From an uncultured Methylococcaceae bacterium (GTDB lineage Bacteria > Pseudomonadota > Gammaproteobacteria > Methylococcales > Methylomonadaceae), in NCBI GenBank assembly GCA_903927955.1, contig CAIYOW010000133.1:1-48740 (forward strand): DNA of 48,740 nt, given 5' to 3'. Shown in pieces: positions 9,690-19,066 of this stretch (its first letter is position 1; each line of letters begins with the position of its first letter). Both the position numbers and the translations under genes were made by a program. The notes under the pieces were generated by a model. The model saw only the letters and a list, made by a program, of their open reading frames with translations. It did no database searches and had not been told where the DNA came from.

Positions 9690-12062
9690 ATGCCCCACCA
9701 CCAACCTTTACCACCCGACGCCTTAAAGTTCAGCGCCGATTTTAGCGCCTTGGAACTTCCAGAAATCCCCCGCACACCGCTACCCGTACTGGGGCAACCT
9801 AGGGCACAAAACGCGCTTGAATTTGGTGTGGCCATGAACCGCCCTGGCTACCATATTTTTGTGCAGGGAGAACCAGGGTTAGGCCGGTTGTCCATGATCA
9901 GGCAGCAACTCGATGCGCTGGCACAAATCCAACCAGCGCCGCACGCTTATGCCTATGTCAATAATTTTGACAACGCCCACGAACCACTCGCTTTGCAGCT
10001 ACCTGCCGGACAGGGGCAAGATTTTGCCACACACATTGAAAATCTACTGGACGACGTGCTGGCAACTTTTCCTGCCGCCTTTGAAAACCCTGCTTACCAG
10101 CAAAAAAAGACGGCATTGGAACGCCAGTTCAATCAGGCATATAACCACGCGCTCGATCTTGTTGACAATAAAGCCCGTGCCGTTGACATCGCCCTGTACC
10201 GTGACAACGAAACCATAAGTTTCTCGCCTTTGCGGGACCATAAGACACTCGATGAAGAACAGTTTTCGCAATTGCCACTGGCACAGCGGGAAATTTTCCA
10301 TCAACACGTCGAAACCTTGCAAGATTATCTGGCTGAGGCATTACTGGAACTGCCACAATGGCGGCGGGAATTGACCGACACCACCAAGCAACTGGACTAC
10401 GACACCATCAACCAAGCAACCGCCCCGCTGTTTGTCACACTGGAAAGCCAATATGCTGCTATTGATGATGTCATCAGTTATGTATCGGCACTAAAAAACC
10501 AGCTTTGCACCACCATCGCCGAACACCTGATGCCCGGTGCAGCAGCACAAAGCAATGGCAGCAAACGCGCCCAGCTGATGGAGCAATACCTGCCTAATAT
10601 TCTTGTCGATAGCCAACCCGGCACTGGCGCACCAGTCATTCACGAACCCCACCCGACCTGGCAAAATTTATTCGGGCGTATCGAATACAGCAACGACCAA
10701 GGCACTTTAGTGACTGATTATCGGCGTATTTGCGCAGGGGCATTACATAAGGCCAATGGTGGTTACTTAATCTTGGATGCCGAAAAAATGCTCGCTCACC
10801 CGTTTGTATGGGAAGGGCTAATACGCGCCTTACAAACGGGCCGCATCCAGATTGAATCGCCTTATCCCGAACAAAGCGGCCACACTGTCACCCTAAAACC
10901 AGAAGTTATCCCACTGAATGTAAAACTTATTTTAATGGGCGACAGTGATGTTTATTATTTCTTGGCAGAACTTGACAACGAATTTAAAGAACTGTTTAAA
11001 GTCCTCGCCGATTTTGGTCAGCGTATCCCACACAGCGCCGACAACATCGCCCAATTTGCCTTGTTGATGCGCAAGCAAGCCGCTGATTCTGGCAGCAAAC
11101 CATTAACCCGCCATGCCATTGCCGCCTTGTTTGAACATAGCTGCCGTCTGGCGGAAAGCCAACAGCATTTTTCCGCCCGTATTAATGACGTACTGGAAAT
11201 CATCGGCGAAGCCAACTTTTTCTGCAAAAGTACGCAGATTGACCGAGCTGATGTTGACCAAGCGTTGGCAGCCAGGGAATACCGTAACGGACGGGTGTCG
11301 GAAGAAATACTCGAAGACATCTTGGATGGCACTATTTTAATCGACACCGAAGGCGAAGCGATTGGTAAAATCAACGGCCTGACCGTCTTAGAAATTGGTG
11401 GCAGCAGTTTTGGCGCCCCCGCACGCATCACCACCACGGTTTATCCGGGCTCGCGCGGCATTGTTGATATTGAGCGCGAAGCGGAATTGGGGCAAGCTAT
11501 CCATTCCAAAGGCGTAATGATCTTAACGGGTTATTTGGGCCATTTTTATGCCCAGCAATTTCCATTGGCTATTTCTGCCAGCATTGCCATCGAACAATCC
11601 TATTGCCATATTGATGGTGACAGTGCCTCGCTCGCTGAGCTGTGTTGCCTGATTTCCGCACTGACCCGAACGCCCATCAAACAAGCCATTGCCATCACCG
11701 GCTCTATTAACCAATACGGCGAAGTACAAGCCATCGGTGGGGTTAATGAAAAAATTGAAGGTTTTTTTAGACTCTGCCAAGCACGTGGACTCACCGGCGA
11801 CCAAGCGGTCATTATCCCCGCCGCCAACAAACGCAACCTGATGCTAAAACAAGACGTGCTGGATGCTGTTACCCAAGGCCAGTTCAGCGTTTATTGCGTG
11901 GCAACAGCCAATGAGGCATTGGAGTTGCTAACCGGCGAACCAGCCGGACAGCCGGACGCTGAAGGCAATTATCCTGACAACAGCATTAACTTTACAGCCA
12001 TCTCCCGACTGAAAGAAATTTCTGAAATGACCGATGATGAAGAAAAAGCGGAGGAAAGCTAA
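9690..12062 (+). CDS. Lon-like ATP-dependent protease (LonB/YcbZ type)
   Basis: A 790-residue protein with an N-terminal AAA+-like region and a C-terminal S16 Lon peptidase domain. The P-loop at 60-67 is GEPGLGRL, with Arg in place of the usual Lys, as in other members of this Lon-homologue group. The catalytic dyad is intact: Ser645 in IDGDSAS and Lys688 in GGVNEKIEG, 43 residues apart as in E. coli Lon (S679/K722). The central region has the GYLILDAEKML and FKVLADFG segments of the family. The stop overlaps the CinA start by one base (TAATG). Substrates are unknown. It is not the canonical Lon, which has a different N-terminal domain. Confidence 0.9.
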   Translation: MPHHQPLPPDALKFSADFSALELPEIPRTPLPVLGQPRAQNALEFGVAMNRPGYHIFVQGEPGLGRLSMIRQQLDALAQIQPAPHAYAYVNNFDNAHEPLALQLPAGQGQDFATHIENLLDDVLATFPAAFENPAYQQKKTALERQFNQAYNHALDLVDNKARAVDIALYRDNETISFSPLRDHKTLDEEQFSQLPLAQREIFHQHVETLQDYLAEALLELPQWRRELTDTTKQLDYDTINQATAPLFVTLESQYAAIDDVISYVSALKNQLCTTIAEHLMPGAAAQSNGSKRAQLMEQYLPNILVDSQPGTGAPVIHEPHPTWQNLFGRIEYSNDQGTLVTDYRRICAGALHKANGGYLILDAEKMLAHPFVWEGLIRALQTGRIQIESPYPEQSGHTVTLKPEVIPLNVKLILMGDSDVYYFLAELDNEFKELFKVLADFGQRIPHSADNIAQFALLMRKQAADSGSKPLTRHAIAALFEHSCRLAESQQHFSARINDVLEIIGEANFFCKSTQIDRADVDQALAAREYRNGRVSEEILEDILDGTILIDTEGEAIGKINGLTVLEIGGSSFGAPARITTTVYPGSRGIVDIEREAELGQAIHSKGVMILTGYLGHFYAQQFPLAISASIAIEQSYCHIDGDSASLAELCCLISALTRTPIKQAIAITGSINQYGEVQAIGGVNEKIEGFFRLCQARGLTGDQAVIIPAANKRNLMLKQDVLDAVTQGQFSVYCVATANEALELLTGEPAGQPDAEGNYPDNSINFTAISRLKEISEMTDDEEKAEES

Positions 12063-12532
12063 TGGACAATGAATTGATAGTCCATGCCCGTCAATTGGGC
12101 GAAACATTGCTGGCAGTGCACAAAACGGTGGTGACGGCCGAATCGTGCACGGGGGGTTGGGTTGCCCAAACCATCACTGAAATTGCTGGCAGCTCGCATT
12201 GGTTTGAGCGCGGCTTTGTCACCTACAGCAACGCGGCAAAAATAGACATGCTCAGCGTCAGCCCCCAGACACTGGCCTTGTTTGGCGCGGTCAGTGCCGA
12301 AACCGCTGGCGAAATGACCAGTGGCGCATTGGCACACAGCCTAGCCGATCTGGCTATCGCCATAACAGGCATTGCCGGGCCGGATGGCGGCAGCGCAGAA
12401 AAACCGGTTGGCTTGGTATTTATCGCTTGGCAATGGCGGGGGCAAGCGCCTACGGTTGTCAAAAAACTATTGACTGGCAACCGTCATGAAATCAGGCGGC
12501 AATCGGTAGCTAGCGCCTTGCTATTACCGTAA
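12062..12532 (+). CDS. pncC: CinA C-terminal-domain protein, nicotinamide-nucleotide amidase
   Basis: A single-domain 156-residue CinA family protein that would hydrolyse nicotinamide mononucleotide to nicotinate mononucleotide and ammonia in NAD recycling. Family motifs are VVTAESCTGGWVAQTIT near 22-38 (catalytic Ser/Thr region), RGFVTYSNAAKIDML, and AITGIAGPDGGSAEKPVGLVF near 99-119. It lacks the N-terminal molybdopterin-binding-like domain of full CinA. The ATG overlaps the stop of the Lon-like gene. In many bacteria recA follows; here the next gene is convergent glucokinase. Confidence 0.93.
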   Translation: MDNELIVHARQLGETLLAVHKTVVTAESCTGGWVAQTITEIAGSSHWFERGFVTYSNAAKIDMLSVSPQTLALFGAVSAETAGEMTSGALAHSLADLAIAITGIAGPDGGSAEKPVGLVFIAWQWRGQAPTVVKKLLTGNRHEIRRQSVASALLLP

Positions 12533-12573
12533 GCAAACAACCCCAATAGTGTTATGGGCTAACGCAACTGGAA

Positions 12574-13554
12574 TCAAAGACCATCAAAATAATGCCCCGC
12601 CCCCAACAACGGGGTTCTGGGATTAATTGCCACTTTAACGGAAAGGGTCTCCAGCAAACCATAAAAGCGACCTTTGCTTTTAAACGCTTCTATAAATCTG
12701 CCATCCTGCAAAACCGGTAATATTTTTGGGGCTATGCCGCCGCCAATAAACACACCGCCGGTCGCCAAACATTTCAACGCCAAATTACCCGCTTCCGCAC
12801 CGTACAGTTCAACGAATAACCGGACTGCCGCCGTACACGCATCATCTTCGCCCTGAACGCCCAGGCGCGAGACAATGGCATTACGGTCAATGCCTTCTTG
12901 GTTGGTTTGCGGTACGGCGGGACACGGGGGGGCGATGCCTTCGGCACAGACAAAATCGTACAGCTGGCTAAAGCCATTGCCCGAGATAACGCGCTCACAA
13001 CTGACATGCCCCGGGAATAACGGGCGCAAATAGGCCAGTAGGCGGTCTTGTTGGTCGTTTTGTGCCGCTAAGTCGCAATGTCCGCCTTCGGTTGCCATGG
13101 GCTGGTGGCGACTACCATCCCAATACAAAATGGCTTCGCCCAAGCCGGTGCCGGCGGCTATCACGGCAATGTTGCCGGATTGCTTTTGTGCCAGTGGATT
13201 CAGTTCAATCAGGTCGTTGTCCGGCAAATGCAACATGCCCAAGGCCATGGCCTCCAAGTCGTTCAGCAATTTCACCCGGTCGGTGCCCAGTTTGCTTTGC
13301 AGGTTGGTGGTGTCCAACAGCCAAGGCAAATTGGTGGTTTGGCAGCGTCCGTTGACCACCGGCCCGGCCACACCCAAGCAAGCCGAAGACAAGTTGATGC
13401 CTTCAGGCAGAAATACAGCTAAGATGTCGTCAAAGCGGGCAAATTCGTGGCTGGAAAAAGTCTGTTCAAGCACTTCCAGTAAGGTGTTGTCCGCTTGCCT
13501 GCTATACAGCGCCAAAACCGTTTTGGTGCCGCCAATGTCACCGGCTAAGATCAT
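12574..13554 (-). CDS. glk: Glucokinase
   Basis: An ATP-dependent hexokinase of the bacterial Glk type that converts glucose to glucose 6-phosphate. The 326-residue protein begins with the phosphate-binding loop AGDIGGTKT (4-12), has the sugar-contact and catalytic segment LLNDLEAMALG (Asp99 as base), an adenosine-site AAGTGLGEA, and the EGGHCDLA motif of the Glk group. A strong ribosome site (AGGAGGG) precedes the ATG. It starts 24 bases after the stop of the GH15/phosphorylase-kinase-like gene on the same strand, so the pair probably forms a carbohydrate operon in which glucose released from storage glucan or sugar is phosphorylated. Confidence 0.95.
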   Translation of the reverse strand: MILAGDIGGTKTVLALYSRQADNTLLEVLEQTFSSHEFARFDDILAVFLPEGINLSSACLGVAGPVVNGRCQTTNLPWLLDTTNLQSKLGTDRVKLLNDLEAMALGMLHLPDNDLIELNPLAQKQSGNIAVIAAGTGLGEAILYWDGSRHQPMATEGGHCDLAAQNDQQDRLLAYLRPLFPGHVSCERVISGNGFSQLYDFVCAEGIAPPCPAVPQTNQEGIDRNAIVSRLGVQGEDDACTAAVRLFVELYGAEAGNLALKCLATGGVFIGGGIAPKILPVLQDGRFIEAFKSKGRFYGLLETLSVKVAINPRTPLLGAGHYFDGL

Positions 13555-13578
13555 ATTGCCCTCCTATTGAGGCTTTAT

Positions 13579-16500
13579 TTAATGATGGTCTAACAAGTGT
13601 ACCAAAGCATCGAGCATTGCGTTAGCCACATGGTGCGGAGGTTGTTGGTAAAACGCTTGCCAAGCAAGCGTTTTATAATCGCCATACTGATCCAGATGGT
13701 CAGGATGGGCTTGCAACCAACTGATTCTTACGGCATGACCAATTAATATATCGACGACCAGCATATCATCAATCTGTAATGGATGGCTGTCGATAACCGA
13801 CGCGATGGCCTTCAACGCTTCCACATGCAATTGCCGATAAACCGGCGACTGGATTTTATTCAGCAAGTGGTTGACATGCAATTTAAAACTTTGTTCGCCT
13901 GGGGTGTTTTGCGAGAGGATGATATCGCTGTCCAAGCAGTTTTTGCTATTCAGCTTGTCGCCGATCACCAAGCCTTTGCAATGGTGCAGTACAGTCCATA
14001 CGCTACTGAAAAAAGCCTTGTCCTCCCTGCCGACACTGCCTTTTTGCTCGCGCCATTCATACCAGCCATTACCTTCGCCCCGGTCTTTAGGGTTGATGCT
14101 GGCAGGGAAACGTATCTGCCCCAATGCACGGCAATCGCCTTCAAAATGTAAGGATTCTGCAACGCCTAGCTGGTCTTCAGTATTGCTATAGTCTTCCAGT
14201 GTTTCGCGTAATTTTACCGACAAATCGTAAGGTGGCAACGACAACAGTTCGTTGAATGCTTGCCCTAAAGAATTGCACTGGCTCTCGCGCTGCTGGCGGA
14301 CAATCAGCAGCTGCAAGATATGCCCAACCCTGACCGTGTACATATCGGTGAACAGCTCAGGATGGGCTTTGACCAGCATGCCCAAGTACAGCACCAGTTC
14401 TTGGATGATGATACGTTCGCTGACATCATTGTTAAACGCGCCAATGGTCTGCAATATCTCTGAAGAATCGGCAGGTCGTTTCATGGTGGCTTTGCCGCTG
14501 TAAACCCGCCCCAAGGTCAGGTTATGCTGGCGCACCAGTAGTTCTGTGGCGGCCTGTTCCAGATTAATGTCATATTTGCCCAGTAGCCCGGCACAACGCC
14601 TGACCACATACCAGGCATGTTGGTCACCGGCCCGCGCGTAAACCTCTTCCAGCAAATCCCGAACGGTGCAGGCAGCACCGTCTCCGGCTACCAAATGAGT
14701 GGCAAAATCCAAACCATGGCGGCTAGCCAGTAAGCTGAGCGCTTCCATTTGTGCGAACAGATTGCCATTGCTGTTGAGTTCTGCCAGCAGGCTAGCATCA
14801 CCGCCAATTTCCCATTCTGTCAGCAAGGCCGCTGGTAATGCTGTTGCGGGCTGCCCGCTATCTGGCAGCACCGTTTGGCAAGGCCGTTCCACCTCTTCCC
14901 AAGTGGCAGTTGAAAATTGGAAATCGTGTAGATAATTGATTTTTTCGTAGCTGGATGTGGCAATAAAATCGCCCAAAAAGCCTAGCTCCACGGCTATCGC
15001 CTGACAGTTGCCAGATTGCAATTCTTTGATAAAACTGATTAATACGGCACGGTTTTGGCTGTCGAGCATATTTTGCCGGATATTCATCACCACCAGCGGG
15101 TTGCCCGCCCTGTCCCAATGTTTGGCGATATAGGAAAACTCCAGGCGCAAACGTTGGATGAGCAAGCGGTTATCCATTGCCAGATAAAAGCCCTTTTGGC
15201 TAAGGCATTGCGGCGAAAACACCAATTTTTCACCCGACAATATATACAGCTTGGAGGTTGCCAATGTCCGCAATTGCCGTAACGGCCTGCCGGTCAGGCC
15301 AATGCGGTCATTACGCCCAACATGGGTATAAGCGGCAGCCAGTTCCATGGCCTCCCTGACCTGGATCGGCGAAATTTCCGCCAAGGTTTGGGCACTAATG
15401 CCATCCGCCAATAAATCGGCTTGCACCGCCTCATCCTGCGCCAACAAGGCCACTTGCAGCTTGTCGAACGGCTGACTGACGGCTTTATGCCGCCCCAACG
15501 GGTCAATATCGGCAATGGTCAGCAAACCGTCCTGAATCAGGCAGCCCAAAATAAACAGGCTTTGTGCCCATACTAGCGGTACATTTTCATTAGCAATGCG
15601 GTTTTGACTTTGGGGCTTGGCTTTTTCTGCGGCAATGTCTTCTTTCGCCACCTTATACAGCTCAGGCAATAAATACTGTCCGTTCTGTTCAACCAGCAGC
15701 GCCTCAAGTTTTTCGCGATACGAAGCAGCGCCCCCGATATCGCCAGCACATAGCTTGTTGAGCAGCAGATAGGTGAAAAACAGTGGCCATTCACATTCTA
15801 TAGCTTGGAATTGTTTCAACTCCTGCGGGTCATAGTGTAGGCGGCGGCTATCTTCTATACTGGTCTGGTGACCATCCAGCAAAAATCGTTTGCAGCCATA
15901 ACGGCCTTCTAGTTTTTCGCAAATAAGTTTTTCAGTGTTGATACGGATAGTCGGGTTATCAATGGCAAAAGCAGGGAATCCGGTGATGGACAGTAGCGCT
16001 GAATCGGTTTCTTTGGACAACGATTCCCTAGGCAACAATGATTCCAGCGCGATACGGCTACGGGCAATATCGTCGCTAATGACATGGATAACTGCGGCTT
16101 GCCCGCCGTCCTTGCCAAATAAGTTGAAGCCGGACAAGGCTTCCAAGGCGGCTTTTGCCATACCCATGGAGCTGGCATTAAGTTCGGCTATGCCGTGGTT
16201 GATTTTATTGCCGCGCTCCCAGATGCCATAATCCGGAGTCCGGTAGGCACGGCTAATATAATGGACGAGGTTTTGGACAAAATTCACTTCATTAAGGGTG
16301 AAAATAATCCGTAAGCCCGAAGCCGTCATTTGCGCCAGCATCAATAAAAACAGTGAAGTGGCATCCAACTGTAAATGCCCCCATTCATTGTCGCCCACCA
16401 CTACCGCACCGGATTTGGTGTCGTATTTAGCGTGCAAGGCATCTAATGGGTTTTGCGTATGCTTGAATTTTTCTACTTTTGGGGCTTGGCGCATCATAGC

Positions 16501-16776
16501 CGTCAACAAGCCACGCATTAATTTAACGGTGCTTTGCTCCAACAGATAGGTTTTGCCAGGGTCTTCGCCGCTGCGGCGATAGGCCAATGCCAAGCCCCAT
16601 GCCGCCAAAATGCTGTAAACATTATCGCGTACCCACGCATCGGTATAATTGCCGTGGATGGTGACGGCAGTGCTGGCGGGCAGCAAGCCGCTGACCCAAT
16701 CTTGACGGTTCAGGATAATATCCTGTACCTGTTGGTAATACTGGTCTAGTGGTTTTAGATCGCCATTGGTTTTCAT
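13579..16776 (-). CDS. GH15 / phosphorylase b kinase alpha-beta-like protein
   Basis: A large cytosolic protein (1065 residues from the chosen start) related to bacterial GH15-type proteins and to the regulatory alpha/beta subunits of animal phosphorylase kinase. The N-terminal half looks like an alpha/alpha barrel: GNYTDAWVRDNVYSILAAWGLA, KYDTKSGAVVVGDNEWGHLQLDA, YGIWERGNKINHG (Glu in the place of the glucoamylase general acid) and PLVWAQSLFILG. The C-terminal half has phosphorylase-kinase-like segments. I chose the ATG at 16776, because AGGAAGGA precedes it; the frame runs open to 16842. It may bind or hydrolyse alpha-glucan, or regulate it. Which of these is right is not settled by the sequence. 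It is co-directional with glk. Confidence 0.82.
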   Translation of the reverse strand: MKTNGDLKPLDQYYQQVQDIILNRQDWVSGLLPASTAVTIHGNYTDAWVRDNVYSILAAWGLALAYRRSGEDPGKTYLLEQSTVKLMRGLLTAMMRQAPKVEKFKHTQNPLDALHAKYDTKSGAVVVGDNEWGHLQLDATSLFLLMLAQMTASGLRIIFTLNEVNFVQNLVHYISRAYRTPDYGIWERGNKINHGIAELNASSMGMAKAALEALSGFNLFGKDGGQAAVIHVISDDIARSRIALESLLPRESLSKETDSALLSITGFPAFAIDNPTIRINTEKLICEKLEGRYGCKRFLLDGHQTSIEDSRRLHYDPQELKQFQAIECEWPLFFTYLLLNKLCAGDIGGAASYREKLEALLVEQNGQYLLPELYKVAKEDIAAEKAKPQSQNRIANENVPLVWAQSLFILGCLIQDGLLTIADIDPLGRHKAVSQPFDKLQVALLAQDEAVQADLLADGISAQTLAEISPIQVREAMELAAAYTHVGRNDRIGLTGRPLRQLRTLATSKLYILSGEKLVFSPQCLSQKGFYLAMDNRLLIQRLRLEFSYIAKHWDRAGNPLVVMNIRQNMLDSQNRAVLISFIKELQSGNCQAIAVELGFLGDFIATSSYEKINYLHDFQFSTATWEEVERPCQTVLPDSGQPATALPAALLTEWEIGGDASLLAELNSNGNLFAQMEALSLLASRHGLDFATHLVAGDGAACTVRDLLEEVYARAGDQHAWYVVRRCAGLLGKYDINLEQAATELLVRQHNLTLGRVYSGKATMKRPADSSEILQTIGAFNNDVSERIIIQELVLYLGMLVKAHPELFTDMYTVRVGHILQLLIVRQQRESQCNSLGQAFNELLSLPPYDLSVKLRETLEDYSNTEDQLGVAESLHFEGDCRALGQIRFPASINPKDRGEGNGWYEWREQKGSVGREDKAFFSSVWTVLHHCKGLVIGDKLNSKNCLDSDIILSQNTPGEQSFKLHVNHLLNKIQSPVYRQLHVEALKAIASVIDSHPLQIDDMLVVDILIGHAVRISWLQAHPDHLDQYGDYKTLAWQAFYQQPPHHVANAMLDALVHLLDHH

Positions 16777-17388
16777 GGTAGAAGCTTCCTTCCTAAGTAA
16801 AGAGTGGAAACGAAATGGGGATTGGCAGGGATGAAACGGCACATTGGCAATAACCCAATGTGGCTAAAGCTGTTTTCTGCAATCAAAAAAAAAGCGCTTT
16901 ATCCTTATCCTGGATAAAGCGCAACCACCTTACAAACGGCAACAAACACTACAAGGTTTAACACGACACAGAAAACTAACATCTTGCAATTAATAATGCA
17001 GCTACTATGCCACATTGTTATTTTTGTTTATAACAAAGCTTAACCTACTAAAAAATAATCACTATACTGATTAATGTCGGCAGGGGGCGTTTGGCGGGGT
17101 TTAAACGGCTGGGCATTTATGCACGAAAAATGCCCCAATTGGACGGCAATTGCACCAAGCATGTGCATAAGCTCGTTTAAGGCCAATCACTCCGCCGGAT
17201 GCTGCTATCTATGAAGACTTAAATGCCACAATCAGTTATATTGTTAAGGAATTGGCTACCCCTTCCAGAGCAACCGGAAGTACTGGACTAAAAGCCAAAA
17301 CCTAATAGCAAGCACCGCATGTTGTGCTGCTGCCGACAAAATTATTACCGCTGCGTTGCGTTCGCCACGCTATTGATGAGGACTTTTA
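16777..17388. other. 612-base non-coding region with two hairpins
   Basis: Between the divergent GH15-like gene and the coiled-coil gene lies a long gap without a convincing coding frame. It contains an intrinsic terminator reading on the minus strand (16885-16922) and a second hairpin, GGGCATTT/AAATGCCC at 17111-17118 and 17128-17135 with a 9-base loop and no T-run. The stretch 16930-17070 is AT-rich and could hold a minus-strand promoter; TATAGT stands at 17061-17066 (minus) but has no good -35 box. Confidence 0.6.
16885..16922 (-). terminator. Intrinsic terminator in the 5' leader of the GH15-like gene
   Basis: On the minus strand a perfect 11-bp stem (GCGCTTTATCC paired with GGATAAAGCGC, 7-base loop) is followed by nine Ts (plus-strand A run 16885-16893). 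It lies about 110 bases upstream of the GH15-like ATG and on the same strand, so it would stop transcripts entering from upstream. Either it ends a small RNA transcribed from the gap, or it serves as an attenuator for the glucan operon. On the plus strand it lacks a T-run. Confidence 0.8.
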
Positions 17389-19011
17389 ATGGAACTTTTT
17401 TTACAGTCTTGGCCACCACTGGTGGCTGATTGGCTTGCTTTAACCGTGGCAAACCCTGCGTATGCCGCCACTATTGCCGGTATTGTCTGGTTATTGACCG
17501 CTATGCTGGGTGCTATCCGAGCTAGGGGCTTAAAAAAGGTTATTCGCCGAACAGAACAATTGGGTCAGCAACTGCAACAAGCCTTGGACGATGCCAACGG
17601 GCAGTTACATAGCACCCTGCAAAGCTTGGCAACCAGTCAAGAACAAATGGTGCAAGCCAAAGCCGATGCCGATCAGGCCCAGCTCACAGCCTCGGCGCTG
17701 CACACCCTGCTGGTGCAGCGTAACAACCAAATTGCCGGTGTCATACAGCGATTGTCAATCAGCTTTGATATGGGTGAACGCCCCATTGCGGTGACAGAAG
17801 ATGTGCAAGCGGACACACTGTGGGAGCAGCATGACCGGACACTCAACCAACTAATTGCCAGCTTGCGTGCGGAAAGCCAAGCCAAAATCGCTTGGCAAAA
17901 CGATTGCCAAAGCGAAGTGGCAAAACGGGCAGCTTTGGAGGCACAAGTTGTGCCTTTGCAAGCCCAGCTAGGCGAGCATTCTGGGCAAATAGAAGCGCTG
18001 ATGACCAAGCAGAATGACTATATAAACCATATCGGCTTATTACAGCAAAAATTGGCTGAACAAAACGACTTGTATCTACAGCTAGAACAACAGACCGAAG
18101 CCTCGTTGGGGCATTTTGCCGAATGTCATGAAGCGGATGCGCAGCGCTTGGAAGAGCTGAAGCAACAGCTGGGCGAGTTGGAACATTACAAGATACAAAA
18201 TAGTCAATTACAAGCATCATTAGCTGCAAAAGAGGGCGAAATTGCCCATTGGCAAGATCAAGCCAAGGCATTACAGGTCAATACCCTGCCTGCGCAAGTG
18301 GCGGACAATGATGAAGTGGCTGAATTAGCCACGCATAATAATGAAGCGCAACACCTTCAAGAACAACCGATAGTGCCCGCCTTGCCTGATGACAACGCCG
18401 CAACGCCCCCCTCAGAAGAACTTTTGGCGCCAACTACGCCCGACATAGTTGCAGACTTTCCAGCAGAGCCGCCTGTGGAAGAACCTACCGAACAAGAGTC
18501 CGAGGCTGTTGTGACTGATGTGGAAGCAGTGGCGCTGCCAGAAGTTCAGGCTACCGAAGAACACAATGCTCTAGGTTTTATGAAAAATCTGTTCGGCAAA
18601 AACAAGGCCGCACCCATTGAGGAAGCTGAAGAAGTGGTTGCCATAAAACATTCCGAACCGGATACACTTGTGCAACACACAGCCGATTCAGCGGAACATC
18701 CTGTGTCAAGCGATCCGCTGGGCTTTATGAAAAATATATTTAAAAATAAGCAACCGGTTGAGCCAGAGCAGCCCTTGACTATAGTTGAAGAGAGGTCTGA
18801 GCCGGAAATTGCCGAACCCGTCGCTGACAATCAAGCCTTTGGCTTTATGAAAAAACTGTTTGTTAAGACCGAACCTGAACCGATTGTGTTGGAGCAGACG
18901 CCAGAACCGCCGATAGCACCTGAAGAAACATCTGCCAAACCGGCAGACCCGCTCAAAGGTTTTTACCGTCTGTTTTCGATGAAAAACAAGTCTAGCAACG
19001 AAGAAGGTTAA
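17389..19011 (+). CDS. Unrecognised membrane-anchored coiled-coil protein with repeated FMK-LF motifs
   Basis: I do not recognise this 540-residue protein. It has a single membrane segment at about 22-45, then a long Gln/Ala/Glu-rich coiled coil (about 50-300) and an acidic, Pro-rich low-complexity region. Within the latter, a short basic-hydrophobic motif recurs: LGFMKNLFGKNK (395), LGFMKNIFKNKQ (444), FGFMKKLFVKTE (484) and a diverged LKGFYRLFSMKNK close to the C-terminus (522). Acidic linkers of 30-50 residues separate the copies. The layout suggests a cytoplasmic scaffold whose short helices bind a membrane or a partner. GAGGA precedes the ATG. No operon partner is adjacent. Confidence 0.8.
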   Translation: MELFLQSWPPLVADWLALTVANPAYAATIAGIVWLLTAMLGAIRARGLKKVIRRTEQLGQQLQQALDDANGQLHSTLQSLATSQEQMVQAKADADQAQLTASALHTLLVQRNNQIAGVIQRLSISFDMGERPIAVTEDVQADTLWEQHDRTLNQLIASLRAESQAKIAWQNDCQSEVAKRAALEAQVVPLQAQLGEHSGQIEALMTKQNDYINHIGLLQQKLAEQNDLYLQLEQQTEASLGHFAECHEADAQRLEELKQQLGELEHYKIQNSQLQASLAAKEGEIAHWQDQAKALQVNTLPAQVADNDEVAELATHNNEAQHLQEQPIVPALPDDNAATPPSEELLAPTTPDIVADFPAEPPVEEPTEQESEAVVTDVEAVALPEVQATEEHNALGFMKNLFGKNKAAPIEEAEEVVAIKHSEPDTLVQHTADSAEHPVSSDPLGFMKNIFKNKQPVEPEQPLTIVEERSEPEIAEPVADNQAFGFMKKLFVKTEPEPIVLEQTPEPPIAPEETSAKPADPLKGFYRLFSMKNKSSNEEG

Positions 19012-19066
19012 AAACGGCAGGGAACCGTCCACTAAAAGGTGGCTGCGATTGCCCGCCCCTTTTTAT

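Noticed and set aside
17111-17135. Hairpin GGGCATTT/AAATGCCC as a terminator
   Set aside because: The stem is only 8 bp with a 9-base loop and no T-run on either strand.
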